Below the pieces are notes generated by a model that saw only the letters and a list, made by a program, of their open reading frames with translations, had not been told where the DNA came from and searched no databases. This document shows, in pieces, positions 24,218 to 32,366 of a stretch of DNA of 64,000 bases. Source of the DNA: Microlunatus endophyticus (GTDB taxonomy: Bacteria > Actinomycetota > Actinomycetes > Propionibacteriales > Propionibacteriaceae). The translations under genes were made by a program, and so were the position numbers. Location: assembly GCF_014646195.1 (NCBI RefSeq), contig NZ_BMMZ01000005.1:62001-126000 (forward strand), given 5' to 3'. How positions within the stretch are numbered: the stretch's first letter is position 1; each line of letters opens with the position of its first letter.

Positions 24218-25061
24218 CGACTTCAACTCCGACGTCGACACCGACTCCGACCCTGGCGGGGATGTCGGCATGGACGACCGCCGGGATCCGGGAGACCGTC
24301 GCGCGGCCGAAGGCCGGCTGCGCAATCTCCATCGCGGGCCGGGCCGGCATCTTGACCGGCACCACCTGGTGGTGCAGCCACAACCGGCCGAGCGAGGCGG
24401 CCATCCGCATGCTGTCGTGGACGACCCGGACCCGCGATCCCTCGCGGTCGATCCAGACCGTCGGCACCTCCGCAACCTGGAGATCGAGGGCGCGGGCCAC
24501 CAGCAGCAGGTCGACGTCGAAGACGAAATCTCGGGAGCTCATCAGCGGCATCACCCGGCCGGCCGCGCCGCGGGTGAGCACCTTGGCACCGCACTGGGTG
24601 TCGGCGTACGGGAGCGAGAACATCGTCCGGACTGCGGTGGCGAAACCCCGGCTGGCGATCCGCCGGCCGAGTGGCCGGGGACGCGGCAGCACCGAGGTCG
24701 GGTGCCAACGGGACGCGATCGCGATGTCGGCACCGGTCTGCGCCAGGGTCGAGGTGAGCACCTCGATCTCCGAGGGTGGAGTGGCGCAGTCGGCGTCGAC
24801 AAAGGCGACCATGTCCGCGTCGGTGGACCGGAAGGCCTCCGAGAGCACTCCCCCCTTGCCGAGCCGTGGGTACTCCTTGGCGCGGATCCGATCATCGTCG
24901 GTGGCGTAGGAGTCGACGATCTCGGCGGTCGCGTCGGTGCAGTCGTCCAACGCAACCGTGATCGTCAGATCGGATTGCAACAGCTCGTTCGAATAGGCGT
25001 GGAGCGTCTGCGCTATCCGATGTTCTTCATTATGGGCGGGAATAACGATCTCAAGAGACAT
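24177..25061 (-). CDS. GT2 glycosyltransferase, polyprenyl-phosphate sugar synthase-like
   Basis: The 294-residue protein resembles dolichyl/polyprenyl-phosphate glucose or mannose synthases. It starts with MSLEIVIPAHNEEHRI, has VALDDCTDAT, GKGGVLSEAF, the metal-binding FVDADCAT and a late DTQCGAKVLT stretch. It lacks C-terminal helices and ends in a Val/Asp/Gly-rich tail (GVGVDVGVEVDD). Such enzymes make the lipid-phosphate sugar that GT-C transferases use, which fits the GT-C half of the fusion encoded two genes downstream. GAGGAG lies before the ATG at 25061. It is the first gene of the exopolysaccharide operon. Confidence 0.85.
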   Translation of the reverse strand: MSLEIVIPAHNEEHRIAQTLHAYSNELLQSDLTITVALDDCTDATAEIVDSYATDDDRIRAKEYPRLGKGGVLSEAFRSTDADMVAFVDADCATPPSEIEVLTSTLAQTGADIAIASRWHPTSVLPRPRPLGRRIASRGFATAVRTMFSLPYADTQCGAKVLTRGAAGRVMPLMSSRDFVFDVDLLLVARALDLQVAEVPTVWIDREGSRVRVVHDSMRMAASLGRLWLHHQVVPVKMPARPAMEIAQPAFGRATVSRIPAVVHADIPARVGVGVDVGVEVDDVLGEGGLSRAS

Positions 25062-25549
25062 GATCAACTCCTCGGGGCTCTGGCAAGCCTCGTGTGGCAG
25101 GGCTGAGTGATCCTCGGCGTCCTTCAGGTCCGCAACGACCAGGTCGATCCAGGACAACAGAACCAAGCCGGTCTGTCAAACCTGGATCCCGAACGCCGAT
25201 GTCCGGTCGGGCTACGGCGGGAATCTCCCACCAGTACAGCGATTCCGCAGCGCCGGCACGACTCGACGGTGCGGTAACTCCTTTCCAACACTGTGGCGGA
25301 TCCGGCCCATCATGCCAAGTATCACAACCAGGTTTCACATGTCTGTAACCTTCCTGACAGACGGGTCCTGAGCCGTCCTTGTGCCAGCCTTAACCCAGTT
25401 CAAGATCATTGATCATGGTCACGGCAGCGCGATTTCGTTGACGAACAGCCGACGCAGTGCTAATCCAAGATCAAACAGGTGATCCGCCACAGTTGTTGAT
25501 CAAGAACGCCCTTGATCAAGAATTAACAATCAGGTTGTCCGGAAACCGG
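25062..25549. other. Long upstream region of the exopolysaccharide operon
   Basis: This 488-bp gap holds the promoter side of the polysaccharide operon and the 3' end of the oxidoreductase gene. It has less GC than its surroundings near 25330-25420 and 25490-25540. Two exact copies of TTGATCAAGAA occur at 25496-25506 and 25512-25522, and AGATCATTGATCATGG lies near 25400. No gene is supported. A long, AT-richer leader is where Lsr2 or other silencers would be expected to bind. Confidence 0.5.
25496..25522. repeat. Direct repeat TTGATCAAGAA, 16-bp period
   Basis: Two perfect 11-bp copies start at 25496 and 25512, each with the TTGATCAA palindrome in it. The 16-bp period lies about 435 bp upstream of the polysaccharide operon's first gene and just past the stop of the oxidoreductase gene. 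A regulator-binding pair is possible. Confidence 0.5.
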
Positions 25550-27253
25550 TCATGGGGTTGTCACGGATGGGCTGGATGCCAGCCAGCGGTGTACCAGAGG
25601 CACCACCGACGAGCCCTCCCCGCTGGCCGCGGCGACCCGCTTCATCGAGCCCGACCGGATATCTCCGGCAGCGAACACACCAGGCACGGTTGTCGCCAGA
25701 TCGGCCGGCGGCAGGCCCTTGGCCCAGGCGGTCTGCGGGACGTCGCGGCCGGTGAGCACGAATCCGCGGTCGTCAGTGGCGATCGATTCGGGCAGGAAGT
25801 CGCAATACGGTTCGGCGCCGAGCAGCAGGAAGAGGCCGGCGGCCGGGACGGTGCTGCGCTCGCCGGTCCTGGTGTCCTGCAGGGTGACCTGCTCGAGCAG
25901 CGGGTCACCCGCCCCGTCGACGACGCGAGTGCAGGTCTGCACGGTGATCCGCGGTGTGAAGGCGATCTCGCCGATCAGATAGGACGACATCGTCTCCTTT
26001 AGGCTCGGACGGCGTACGACCAGGCGCACCGAGCGGGCGAAGCGGGCCAGGTGCACGGCCGCCTGGCCGGCTGAGTTGCCGCCACCGACGACCACGACGT
26101 CACGACCGTCCAGCTCACGCGCGGCCGTCAGCGCGGCGCCGTAGTTGACGCCGTTGCCGACGAGCGCCTCGACCGAGTCGACCCCGAGCTTGCGGTAGCG
26201 GACACCGCTGGCGATGACGACCGCGCGGGCCCGGATGTCGCCGACCTCGGTCCGTACGACGTGCGGATCGCCCGGCCTTGGCTCCCCCGGCTGCAGTTCC
26301 CGGACCGGCCAGCCGGTGAAGAACTGGGTGCCGAACCGCAACGCCTGGTTGCGGGCGCGTTGGGCCAGTCGCATCCCGGAGATGCCGCGGGGAAAGCCCA
26401 GATAGTTGCGGATCATCGAACTGGTGCCTGCCTGGCCGCCGATCGCGCCGGACTCCAGGACGACCGTCGACAGGCCCTCCGATGCGCCGTAGACGGCGGC
26501 GGCGAGCCCGGCCGGACCAGCGCCGATCACCGCGAGATCGACGACACCGGGGACCGCGACCTGGTCCGGCGCGCCATAGATGGACCGGGCCACGTCGCTG
26601 ACGGACCGGGCGACGATCGGCTCGCGGACGACCGACCAGACCAGCGGGAAGCGCGGGTCCGGCTCCACCTCGGCCGGCAGGCTTGCCAGGACGTGCCGCG
26701 CGACCTCGCTGTCGGGGGCGTAGAACCGGGTCGGCATGCCCATCCGGTCGAAGAAATCCCGGATCTCCAACGTGAGCCCGTTCTGGGTCGGCGCGATGAT
26801 CTTGGCGGTGATCGCCTCCGGGTCGGGCACCGAGGAGCCCCAATCGGACAGCAGGTCGGTGATCGCGTTGTGGAATTCCTCGTCACGCGGCCCGCGCGGC
26901 ATCAGCAGATACGCGTCGTACTTGCCCTTGGCCATCGCCAGCCGCAGCGGGGCGGCGTCGGAGGTGAAGCGCTCCCACGGCGCAATGATCGCACGTCGGG
27001 CGGTCGGCACCGCGGCACGCCAGGCGGAGAAGGCGACCAGTACGTCGGCGTCGGGCAGCCGGGAGTCGCTGGCGAACAGGGCGATGTCCGAGCCCTCGGC
27101 CCGTAAGCGTTCGACGGCCGCGATCGCCTCGACGCAGGAACGCGCGGTGCGGAGTTCGTAGTCGCGCGCGTAGCGGCCGAATTCATCGAGCAACGTCTCG
27201 GCATGTTCGTCGGAGACGAGCACGATCGCCGGCCGGGCTGGAGTCGTACTCAC
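25550..27253 (-). CDS. Fused response-regulator-like/thioredoxin-reductase-like FAD oxidoreductase
   Basis: The 567-residue protein has three parts. Residues ~8-135 form a receiver-like domain, with an Asp in ASDSRLP at the phospho-acceptor position. Residues ~150-225 form a thioredoxin-like segment without a CxxC pair. Residues ~238-560 form a thioredoxin-reductase-type flavoprotein with the FAD motif GAGPAG (244-249), the NAD(P) motif VVGGGNSAGQA and the C-terminal FAD motif GVFAAGDIR. The redox-active CxxC of true TrxB is missing: the region reads GVNYGAALTA. This matches the known 'fused response regulator/thioredoxin-disulfide reductase' family, whose electron acceptor is not established. 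It stands alone between the polysaccharide operon and the DinB gene. Confidence 0.88.
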   Translation of the reverse strand: MSTTPARPAIVLVSDEHAETLLDEFGRYARDYELRTARSCVEAIAAVERLRAEGSDIALFASDSRLPDADVLVAFSAWRAAVPTARRAIIAPWERFTSDAAPLRLAMAKGKYDAYLLMPRGPRDEEFHNAITDLLSDWGSSVPDPEAITAKIIAPTQNGLTLEIRDFFDRMGMPTRFYAPDSEVARHVLASLPAEVEPDPRFPLVWSVVREPIVARSVSDVARSIYGAPDQVAVPGVVDLAVIGAGPAGLAAAVYGASEGLSTVVLESGAIGGQAGTSSMIRNYLGFPRGISGMRLAQRARNQALRFGTQFFTGWPVRELQPGEPRPGDPHVVRTEVGDIRARAVVIASGVRYRKLGVDSVEALVGNGVNYGAALTAARELDGRDVVVVGGGNSAGQAAVHLARFARSVRLVVRRPSLKETMSSYLIGEIAFTPRITVQTCTRVVDGAGDPLLEQVTLQDTRTGERSTVPAAGLFLLLGAEPYCDFLPESIATDDRGFVLTGRDVPQTAWAKGLPPADLATTVPGVFAAGDIRSGSMKRVAAASGEGSSVVPLVHRWLASSPSVTTP

Positions 27254-27308
27254 ACCGTGATGATAGGGACCGGACCCCGGATCGAGCAGTGACGTGGTGG
27301 TCCGGGCA

Positions 27309-27817
27309 TCAGGCGAAACCCGTCCGGCCGTCGATCTGCTCGCGCAGGATGTCGAGGTGGCCCGCGTGCCGGGCGGTCTCCTCGATCATGTGCAGGTAGA
27401 CCCAGCGCAGACTCAGCTCGCCCAATCTCGGGTGCTGAGCCAGATCGTCCAGCCCGCGGCCTGCGGCGATTCTCCGCGACGTCGCACAGGCGGATTCGTA
27501 GTCGGCGATCAGGCCGGCCAGCATCTCGCCGGGCTCCATCCGGTACTGCCACTCGGGATCGGTGTCCCGCCATTCCGGGCGCGGCACGCCGTCGAGCGCG
27601 TTGACGAACCACGCCTCCTCGACGTGGCGCAGGTGCTTGACAATCCCTCCCAGGGTGGTGCCGGACTCGACGAGCTTGCGGCCGGCCTGATCGTCAGACA
27701 GCCCGGCCAGCTTCCAGACGACGATGGCGCGGTATTGATCAAGGAAGGTCTCCAGCGCGTCGCGCTCGCCGGCGGTCGTTGCCCAGTCGTCGGTCTTGGC
27801 GCAATGTCGGGGCTCAT
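27309..27817 (-). CDS. DinB/DUF664-family protein with an apparent 5' frameshift
   Basis: From codon ~9 onward the protein is a normal four-helix DinB-like (DUF664) domain: ERDALETFLDQYRAIVVWKL, SGTTLGGIVKHLRHVEEAWF, GEMLAGLIADYESACATS and YLHMIEETARHAGHLDILRE, with His residues placed for a metal. In this frame no ATG, GTG or TTG exists upstream until far inside the next gene. An ATG at 27817, with a TACGGT -10 box exactly 6 nt before it, opens the neighbouring frame and would give MSPDIAP. One base appears to be missing within about 20 nt of that start, for example in the CCCC run at 27808-27811. Either a sequencing error or a recent natural frameshift explains it. These proteins include mycothiol- or bacillithiol-dependent enzymes. 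Confidence 0.7.
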
Positions 27818-27823
27818 CCGTCG

Positions 27824-27829
27824 ACCGTA
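27824..27829 (-). promoter_or_regulatory. -10 box of a leaderless transcript (DinB gene)
   Basis: TACGGT on the minus strand ends 6 nt before the ATG at 27817. It faces the equivalent box of the divergent epimerase gene, so two -10 boxes lie within 22 bp. Confidence 0.5.
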
Positions 27830-27839
27830 GCGAATTGCG

Positions 27840-27845
27840 TACTGT
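27840..27845 (+). promoter_or_regulatory. -10 box of a leaderless transcript (epimerase gene)
   Basis: TACTGT lies exactly 6 nt before the GTG at 27852, and there is no Shine-Dalgarno. Confidence 0.5.
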
Positions 27846-27851
27846 GATCGC

Positions 27852-28712
27852 GTGCGCATTTTGATCACTGGTGTCGGCGGCAACCTCGGCCGCGGAATTG
27901 TGCGACGGCTCCTCGACGACGGGCGGCACGAACTCGTGCTGAGTGATCTTGTCCGTCCCGCCGATCTGCCCGACGGTGTGGAGTTCCACCAACTCGACCT
28001 CCAGATCGGCGTCGGTCTCGAGACAGCCGCCCGAGGCTGCGACCTGCTGCTCCATCTGCCTGCCTGGCATGGCATCCACAGTTCCACGAAGACGGAGGCC
28101 GACTTCTGGCGCCTCAACGTCGACGGCACTTTCTGGGCACTCCAGGCCGCGCTGGTCAACAACGTCCGCCGCTGCGTCTTCCTGTCCTCGCAGTCCTGGC
28201 ACGGGCATTACGAGAAGTACGGCTTCACCAAGAGGATCAGCGAGGAGCTGCTCGCCTACCATCACGCGCAGCACGGGCTGTCCTACGTGGCGATCCGTCC
28301 ACACGACTTCACTCCGTGGAGCGGGGACTGGCCGCAGCGCTACGGCGCCCGGCTGCTCTACGGCGGCGTCGATCGGGAGGACGTCCTGGACTCCGTGTTT
28401 GCTGCTGTTGATCATGTCCGCGAGGTCGACGACGCCGCACTGGTGCTGGACGCGACCCGGCCGAATGTCTTCACCGCCGAGCAAGTCGAGGGCTGGGAGG
28501 AGGATCCCGTCGGCCGGTTGGAGAGGCTCTTCCCCGGTGCCGCCGAGGCCGTCGAACGCTACCGGCTGGACGTCACGCGAAAGCCGGAGATCGTCCTCGA
28601 AGGTGGTCGGGCAGAGACCGGCTACGCGCCGACCCGGCACTTCGGCACCTTCCTGCAGCAGTTGACCACGATGGAACATGAGCAGGCCTGGGCACTGCCC
28701 TGCCCGTTCTAG
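27852..28712 (+). CDS. NAD-dependent epimerase/dehydratase family protein
   Basis: The 286-residue extended SDR protein begins with the dinucleotide motif ILITGVGGNLGRGIV. LHLPAWHGIH and VFLSSQSWHGHYEK follow, with the catalytic YGFTK (YxxxK). VAIRPHDFTPW is the segment that usually precedes the substrate pocket. The substrate is not predictable; sugar-nucleotide epimerases and uronate dehydrogenases share this fold. The GTG at 27852 has a -10 box 6 nt upstream, so the mRNA is probably leaderless. It is divergent from the DinB gene with only 34 bp between starts, and convergent with the DUF402 gene, whose stop codon overlaps its end by 4 nt. Confidence 0.85.
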   Translation: MRILITGVGGNLGRGIVRRLLDDGRHELVLSDLVRPADLPDGVEFHQLDLQIGVGLETAARGCDLLLHLPAWHGIHSSTKTEADFWRLNVDGTFWALQAALVNNVRRCVFLSSQSWHGHYEKYGFTKRISEELLAYHHAQHGLSYVAIRPHDFTPWSGDWPQRYGARLLYGGVDREDVLDSVFAAVDHVREVDDAALVLDATRPNVFTAEQVEGWEEDPVGRLERLFPGAAEAVERYRLDVTRKPEIVLEGGRAETGYAPTRHFGTFLQQLTTMEHEQAWALPCPF

Positions 28713-29278
28713 AGGGTTCGGTCGATCAGCGCAGGCGTCCAGTCGTCCCAGCCTGACCACCACCGTTCACCCCGTCGGATTTCGTCGCTGACGGTGTGAG
28801 CTGCGGACAGGATGCCCAGGACCTCGGCCGCGACGAGTCGGCCGGAGCGGAGCATGGCGTCGAGGTCTTCGACGTCCTTCCACACCAATGTGCCGTCGCG
28901 TTCGATGATCAGGTCGAGCCCATGATCATCAGTTTCGAATCCGTCCAGTCGCCGGAGGGCCGGCGTCTCGAAGTTGATGTACCAGTTGCGGAATCGATGG
29001 TCATCGAAGAACATCCAGACCGAGTACGGCGTGTCCATCCGGTAGAGCTGAAGGACTTCCGGACCTCTCCAGTCGGGGTGGCGACGCCATGGATGCGGTC
29101 CGAGCGGGTGATCATGATCATGGAACCGGAATGCCGAGCCGGGGCTGAGCAGCACCGCGAACCGATCGCCCGAGTCCTGGACGACACGAACCGGATGGTC
29201 CATCCAGTCCCGGCCGCGATGTGACTCATAACGGGTTATCAGGCTGCCCGGCCGGAAGATCTGTTTCGCGCTACCCAT
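28709..29278 (-). CDS. DUF402 domain-containing protein
   Basis: The 189-residue protein carries the DUF402 fold. WYINFETPALRRLDGFETDD, with DHGLDLIIERDGTLVWKDVEDLD, is the family core, and the Asp/Glu residues in it form the metal-dependent nucleotide phosphatase site known in the Ntdp-type members. GRDWMDHPVRVVQDSGD and FDDHRFRNW fit the N-terminal half. Members in Gram-positive bacteria hydrolyse nucleoside di- and triphosphates; others are RNase-G-linked. Start ATG 29278 gives a normal family N terminus; a longer open frame to 29353 adds unrelated residues. It is divergent from the fructosamine-kinase-like gene with a 64-nt gap. Confidence 0.8.
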   Translation of the reverse strand: MGSAKQIFRPGSLITRYESHRGRDWMDHPVRVVQDSGDRFAVLLSPGSAFRFHDHDHPLGPHPWRRHPDWRGPEVLQLYRMDTPYSVWMFFDDHRFRNWYINFETPALRRLDGFETDDHGLDLIIERDGTLVWKDVEDLDAMLRSGRLVAAEVLGILSAAHTVSDEIRRGERWWSGWDDWTPALIDRTL

Positions 29279-29342
29279 TGAGCCATTCAAACACCGACCA
29301 CCGTGTGCGACGATGCCGGAACATTCTCGGCGAGGAGGACGG

Positions 29343-30278
29343 ATGGCGAGCATGGCTCACCCGTTGTTGACGTCGGCAACCCGGGAACTGATCGAGGCAG
29401 CGGTTTCGAGCCACCTGGGACGTTCCTGGCAGGTCACCACTTGGACCGATCTGGCCGAGCGGTCCTCGCATCCGGCACTGGTACTCCGCGGCGACGGGTT
29501 CGACGTCTTTGCCAAGCTGGCCGACCAGGCCGAGGCGGCTGCCCGGGCCGAAAACGAGCTGGCGGGACTGCGGCTGATCGGCGAACTGTCGGGCGTCGCC
29601 GTACCGGTCCCGATCGCCGATGGTCGGCTCGATCTGCCGGACGGTTCGGCCATGTTGATCTTCGAGGCGCTGGACGAATGCATCGACCGCAGGCCAGAGG
29701 ACTGGCGGGCCATCGGGCGCACCCTGGCGTCGATCCACGAGGTGCCGGGCGAGATCTTCGGCGGGACCACCGACGGCTTCTTCGGCCCGCTGCGGCAGGA
29801 CAACCGGCCGGTCGACTCCAACACCTGGGCCGAGTTCTACGCCGTACGCCGTGTGCTCCCGTGGCTGCGGACCGCCCGTGACGCCGACGCGATCGATGCT
29901 GCGACGGCGGCCCGGGTCGAAAAGCTGACCGAGCTGCTACCGGGGTTGATCGGCTCGGAGCCGTCACCGCGGCTGCTGCACGGCGACGCCCAGCACCACA
30001 ATTTCGTCAGCACGCCGCGCGGAGCGGTGGCGATCGATGCGGCGCCGTACTTCGGGCACCCCGAACTCGACCTGGCTCTCCTGGACTACTTCTCACCCGT
30101 GCCGCCCCAGACCTGGGAGGCGTACCGGGAGATCCGGGCGATCGACCCGGGCTTCGCCGAGCGGCGCGAGTTGTGGCGGATCTTCGCCTATCTCGCCATC
30201 CTCACGGTCGACGACGGCGGCGACTTCGGGCGGGCCTTCTGCACGCGGCTGGACGACGCACTCGATCACTACCTCTGA
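29343..30278 (+). CDS. Fructosamine kinase-like phosphotransferase
   Basis: The 311-residue protein has a protein-kinase-like fold of the fructosamine-3-kinase/aminoglycoside phosphotransferase group. It has an N-terminal Lys in FDVFAKL, a catalytic loop in LLHGDAQHHNFV, and IDAAPYFGHPELDLALLDYF, which corresponds to the D-P-x-x-Y-x-G-H-R-E-x-D-L-A block typical of fructosamine kinases. The Asp usually directly before Pro is displaced (AIDAAPYF), but an Asp remains two positions earlier. These enzymes phosphorylate glycated amines to trigger deglycation. AGGAGG sits 4 nt before the ATG at 29343. Downstream, the MarR promoter overlaps its 3' flank. Confidence 0.82.
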   Translation: MASMAHPLLTSATRELIEAAVSSHLGRSWQVTTWTDLAERSSHPALVLRGDGFDVFAKLADQAEAAARAENELAGLRLIGELSGVAVPVPIADGRLDLPDGSAMLIFEALDECIDRRPEDWRAIGRTLASIHEVPGEIFGGTTDGFFGPLRQDNRPVDSNTWAEFYAVRRVLPWLRTARDADAIDAATAARVEKLTELLPGLIGSEPSPRLLHGDAQHHNFVSTPRGAVAIDAAPYFGHPELDLALLDYFSPVPPQTWEAYREIRAIDPGFAERRELWRIFAYLAILTVDDGGDFGRAFCTRLDDALDHYL

Positions 30279-30281
30279 CTT

Positions 30282-30326
30282 CAGTTAGAGGATTGATTGT
30301 CAGTCTTCTAACTGTTAGAGTTCTAA
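30282..30326. promoter_or_regulatory. MarR operator region
   Basis: CAGTTAGA (30282-30289) is mirrored by TCTAACTG (30307-30314), and directly after it TTAGAGTTCTAA (30315-30326) is a 12-bp palindrome. A TAGAGT -10-like box lies at 30316-30321 within the second palindrome and ends 7 nt before the ATG. A bound dimer would block transcription of marR and probably of the MATE gene. Confidence 0.7.
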
Positions 30327-30328
30327 TC

Positions 30329-30775
30329 ATGGAACCTCCCGAGGACGCCTTCGCCAGCCCGCTCGGCCAGCTCCGCTGGATCGGCTGGGCCCAACGCAAG
30401 GCTGCCGAGGACTGGATCCGTGAGCGCGAGATCAGCTTCGAACAGGGATTCGTGCTGGGTTACCTGGAGCAGAATCCGGGCACCATCCAGCGCGACATCG
30501 CCACGATCACCCGGACCAGTGCCGCGAGCGTCTCGAGTCTGCTGCAGGGACTCGAACGCCGCGGGCTGGTCGAGCGCCGTACTGATCCCGGCAACGAACG
30601 CAGCAAGCGCGTGTACGCGACCGAGGCCGGGATCGCGCTGATCGAGGGATTCGACGCGGCCATGGCCGCTGCGGACGACACGATTCTCAGCCCGCTGGAG
30701 GCCACGGAACGCGAGACGTTCATGATCCTGCTGACCAAGATCACCGCGGAGCTGCCGAAACCGTCACGCGACTGA
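30329..30775 (+). CDS. MarR-family transcriptional regulator
   Basis: The 148-residue protein is a winged-helix MarR regulator. The DNA-binding part has FEQGFVLGYLEQNPGTIQRD, TRTSAASVSSLLQGLERRGL (helix 3/recognition helix) and the wing VERRTDPGNERSKRVYATEAG. Terminal helices form the dimer. The ATG at 30329 lies right after palindromes with TTAGA half-sites, so the protein very likely represses itself. There is no Shine-Dalgarno and the -10 box is 7 nt upstream, which suggests a leaderless mRNA. The MATE exporter gene follows 103 nt downstream on the same strand, the usual partner of such regulators. The inducer is unknown. Confidence 0.93.
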   Translation: MEPPEDAFASPLGQLRWIGWAQRKAAEDWIREREISFEQGFVLGYLEQNPGTIQRDIATITRTSAASVSSLLQGLERRGLVERRTDPGNERSKRVYATEAGIALIEGFDAAMAAADDTILSPLEATERETFMILLTKITAELPKPSRD

Positions 30776-30878
30776 CGTCTTCAGCGGCCGCACCGCATCA
30801 CCCACCTCAACCACAACATCTCCTGCGACACCGGCGCATCGCCGGCGTGCGCTCCGTCCTGCCCGGAAGGGAGCAGCC

Positions 30879-32354
30879 ATGAGCACCACCACGACAGAAT
30901 CTGCTGCGGGTCGACCGCCCGCACCTCAATCATCAACCGGGGCCGACGACTCCGGCTCCAATCGCTGGTACCTGTCAGCCGCACCGATCGTGCGCGCTCT
31001 GGTCCACCTGGCCGCTCCGATGGCCGCAGCCATGGTCGTCGGGGCTGTCTACAACGTGATCAACGCCGGCTTCATCGGATCGCTGCACAACAGTGCGCTG
31101 CTGGCCGCCGTCACCTTCGGCACTCCCCTGCTCGGTCTGGTGATGGCCATCGGCGGCGTCTTCGGCGTCGGCGGCGGCGCGCTCGTCTCCCGCCTCCTGG
31201 GAGCCGCCGAGAACGACCCGGCCGAGGCCGGCAGGATCAAATACGTCTCCGCGTTCGCGCTCTGGGGCTCGGTGATCGCCGGCGCGGTCTTCGGCGGCGC
31301 TGGGCTCCTGCTGCTGCACCCGCTGGTCACCGTCCTGGGTGCCAACGGCGCGGCCGTCGGCCCGACGAGTGCATTCGTCGCCGTCATGTTGGCCTTCGTC
31401 CCGGTCCTGGCCGCGTCCTTCTGTCTCGAACAGCTGATCCGCGCCGAGGGTGCCGCCCGCCAGGCCATGATCGGCCTGATCATGTCGACCGTCGCCAACC
31501 TGATCTTCGATGTCCTCTTCATCCTCGTACTGGGCTGGGGTGTGGCCGGCGCCGGGCTCGCGATCGGGCTGTCCAACCTGATCACCGTCGGCTACTTCTT
31601 CTCCTGGCTGCAAAGGAAAAGCGAACACATCAGCCTTGCACCACGTTGGTTCACCCTGTCGCCACAAGTGCTCAAGCCGGTCTTCGGCGTCGGGGTCGGG
31701 GAGCTGCTGCAGTCCGCCTTCCTGATCATCACCTCGCTGGTGCTGAACAACCTCGCAGCCCAGTACGGGGACGGTCCGCTGGCGGCGATGGGTGTCGCGG
31801 TCCGGATCGCCCAGGTCCCGGAGTTCCTGGTGATGGGCGTGACGATCGGCATCCTGCCGTTGTTGGCGTACGCGTATGGCAAGGGCGACACGGCCCGGCT
31901 CAATGCCGCACTGCGTGCCTCCGCGATCGCCGTCGGGGTCATCGGCGTGATCTTCGCCGGCGCGGTTTTCGGCTTCCGTGATCAACTGCTCGGTCTGTTC
32001 CTGGCCGACCACTCGCTCTTCGCCGTCGGCATCACGATCCTGGTCGCACAACTGACCGCGATGATCGTCAACGGCTTCACCGGCCTGATCACCTCACTCT
32101 TCCAGGCCACCGGCCGAGCGGTACCGGCGATGGTCATGTCGATCGCCCAGGGCGTGCTGTTCATTCCGATCGTGATCATCGGCAATCTCTGGTTCGGACT
32201 GACCGGCATCATCTGGTCGCTGACCGTGACCGAGATCATCGTCTTCCTGATCGGCGGTGTGCTGACGCTCGCCTCCCACAGGAGGATCACGGAGCCGGAT
32301 AGCATGGCCGGGGCGGCAGCTGACAATGACGTAACGAGCAGCCGTCGATCATGA
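30879..32354 (+). CDS. MATE-family efflux transporter
   Basis: The 491-residue membrane protein shows the twelve-helix MATE layout in two halves. The first starts with PIVRALVHLAAPMAAAMVVG and has FGVGGGALVSRLLGA; the second starts near PVFGVGVGELLQSAFLIITS and has QATGRAVPAMVMS. Such proteins exchange H+ or Na+ for drugs and other cationic compounds. The N-terminal ~35 residues are polar and disordered-looking. GGAAGGGAG lies upstream of the ATG at 30879. It follows the MarR gene directly and is the likely main target of that repressor. The substrate is unknown. Confidence 0.93.
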   Translation: MSTTTTESAAGRPPAPQSSTGADDSGSNRWYLSAAPIVRALVHLAAPMAAAMVVGAVYNVINAGFIGSLHNSALLAAVTFGTPLLGLVMAIGGVFGVGGGALVSRLLGAAENDPAEAGRIKYVSAFALWGSVIAGAVFGGAGLLLLHPLVTVLGANGAAVGPTSAFVAVMLAFVPVLAASFCLEQLIRAEGAARQAMIGLIMSTVANLIFDVLFILVLGWGVAGAGLAIGLSNLITVGYFFSWLQRKSEHISLAPRWFTLSPQVLKPVFGVGVGELLQSAFLIITSLVLNNLAAQYGDGPLAAMGVAVRIAQVPEFLVMGVTIGILPLLAYAYGKGDTARLNAALRASAIAVGVIGVIFAGAVFGFRDQLLGLFLADHSLFAVGITILVAQLTAMIVNGFTGLITSLFQATGRAVPAMVMSIAQGVLFIPIVIIGNLWFGLTGIIWSLTVTEIIVFLIGGVLTLASHRRITEPDSMAGAAADNDVTSSRRS

Positions 32355-32366
32355 TCGGAGGCTTGC

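Noticed and set aside
28713-28763. The open frame of the DinB gene extended far upstream, antisense through the epimerase gene
   Set aside because: The extension is antisense to a well-supported epimerase gene; only the last ~170 codons show DinB features.
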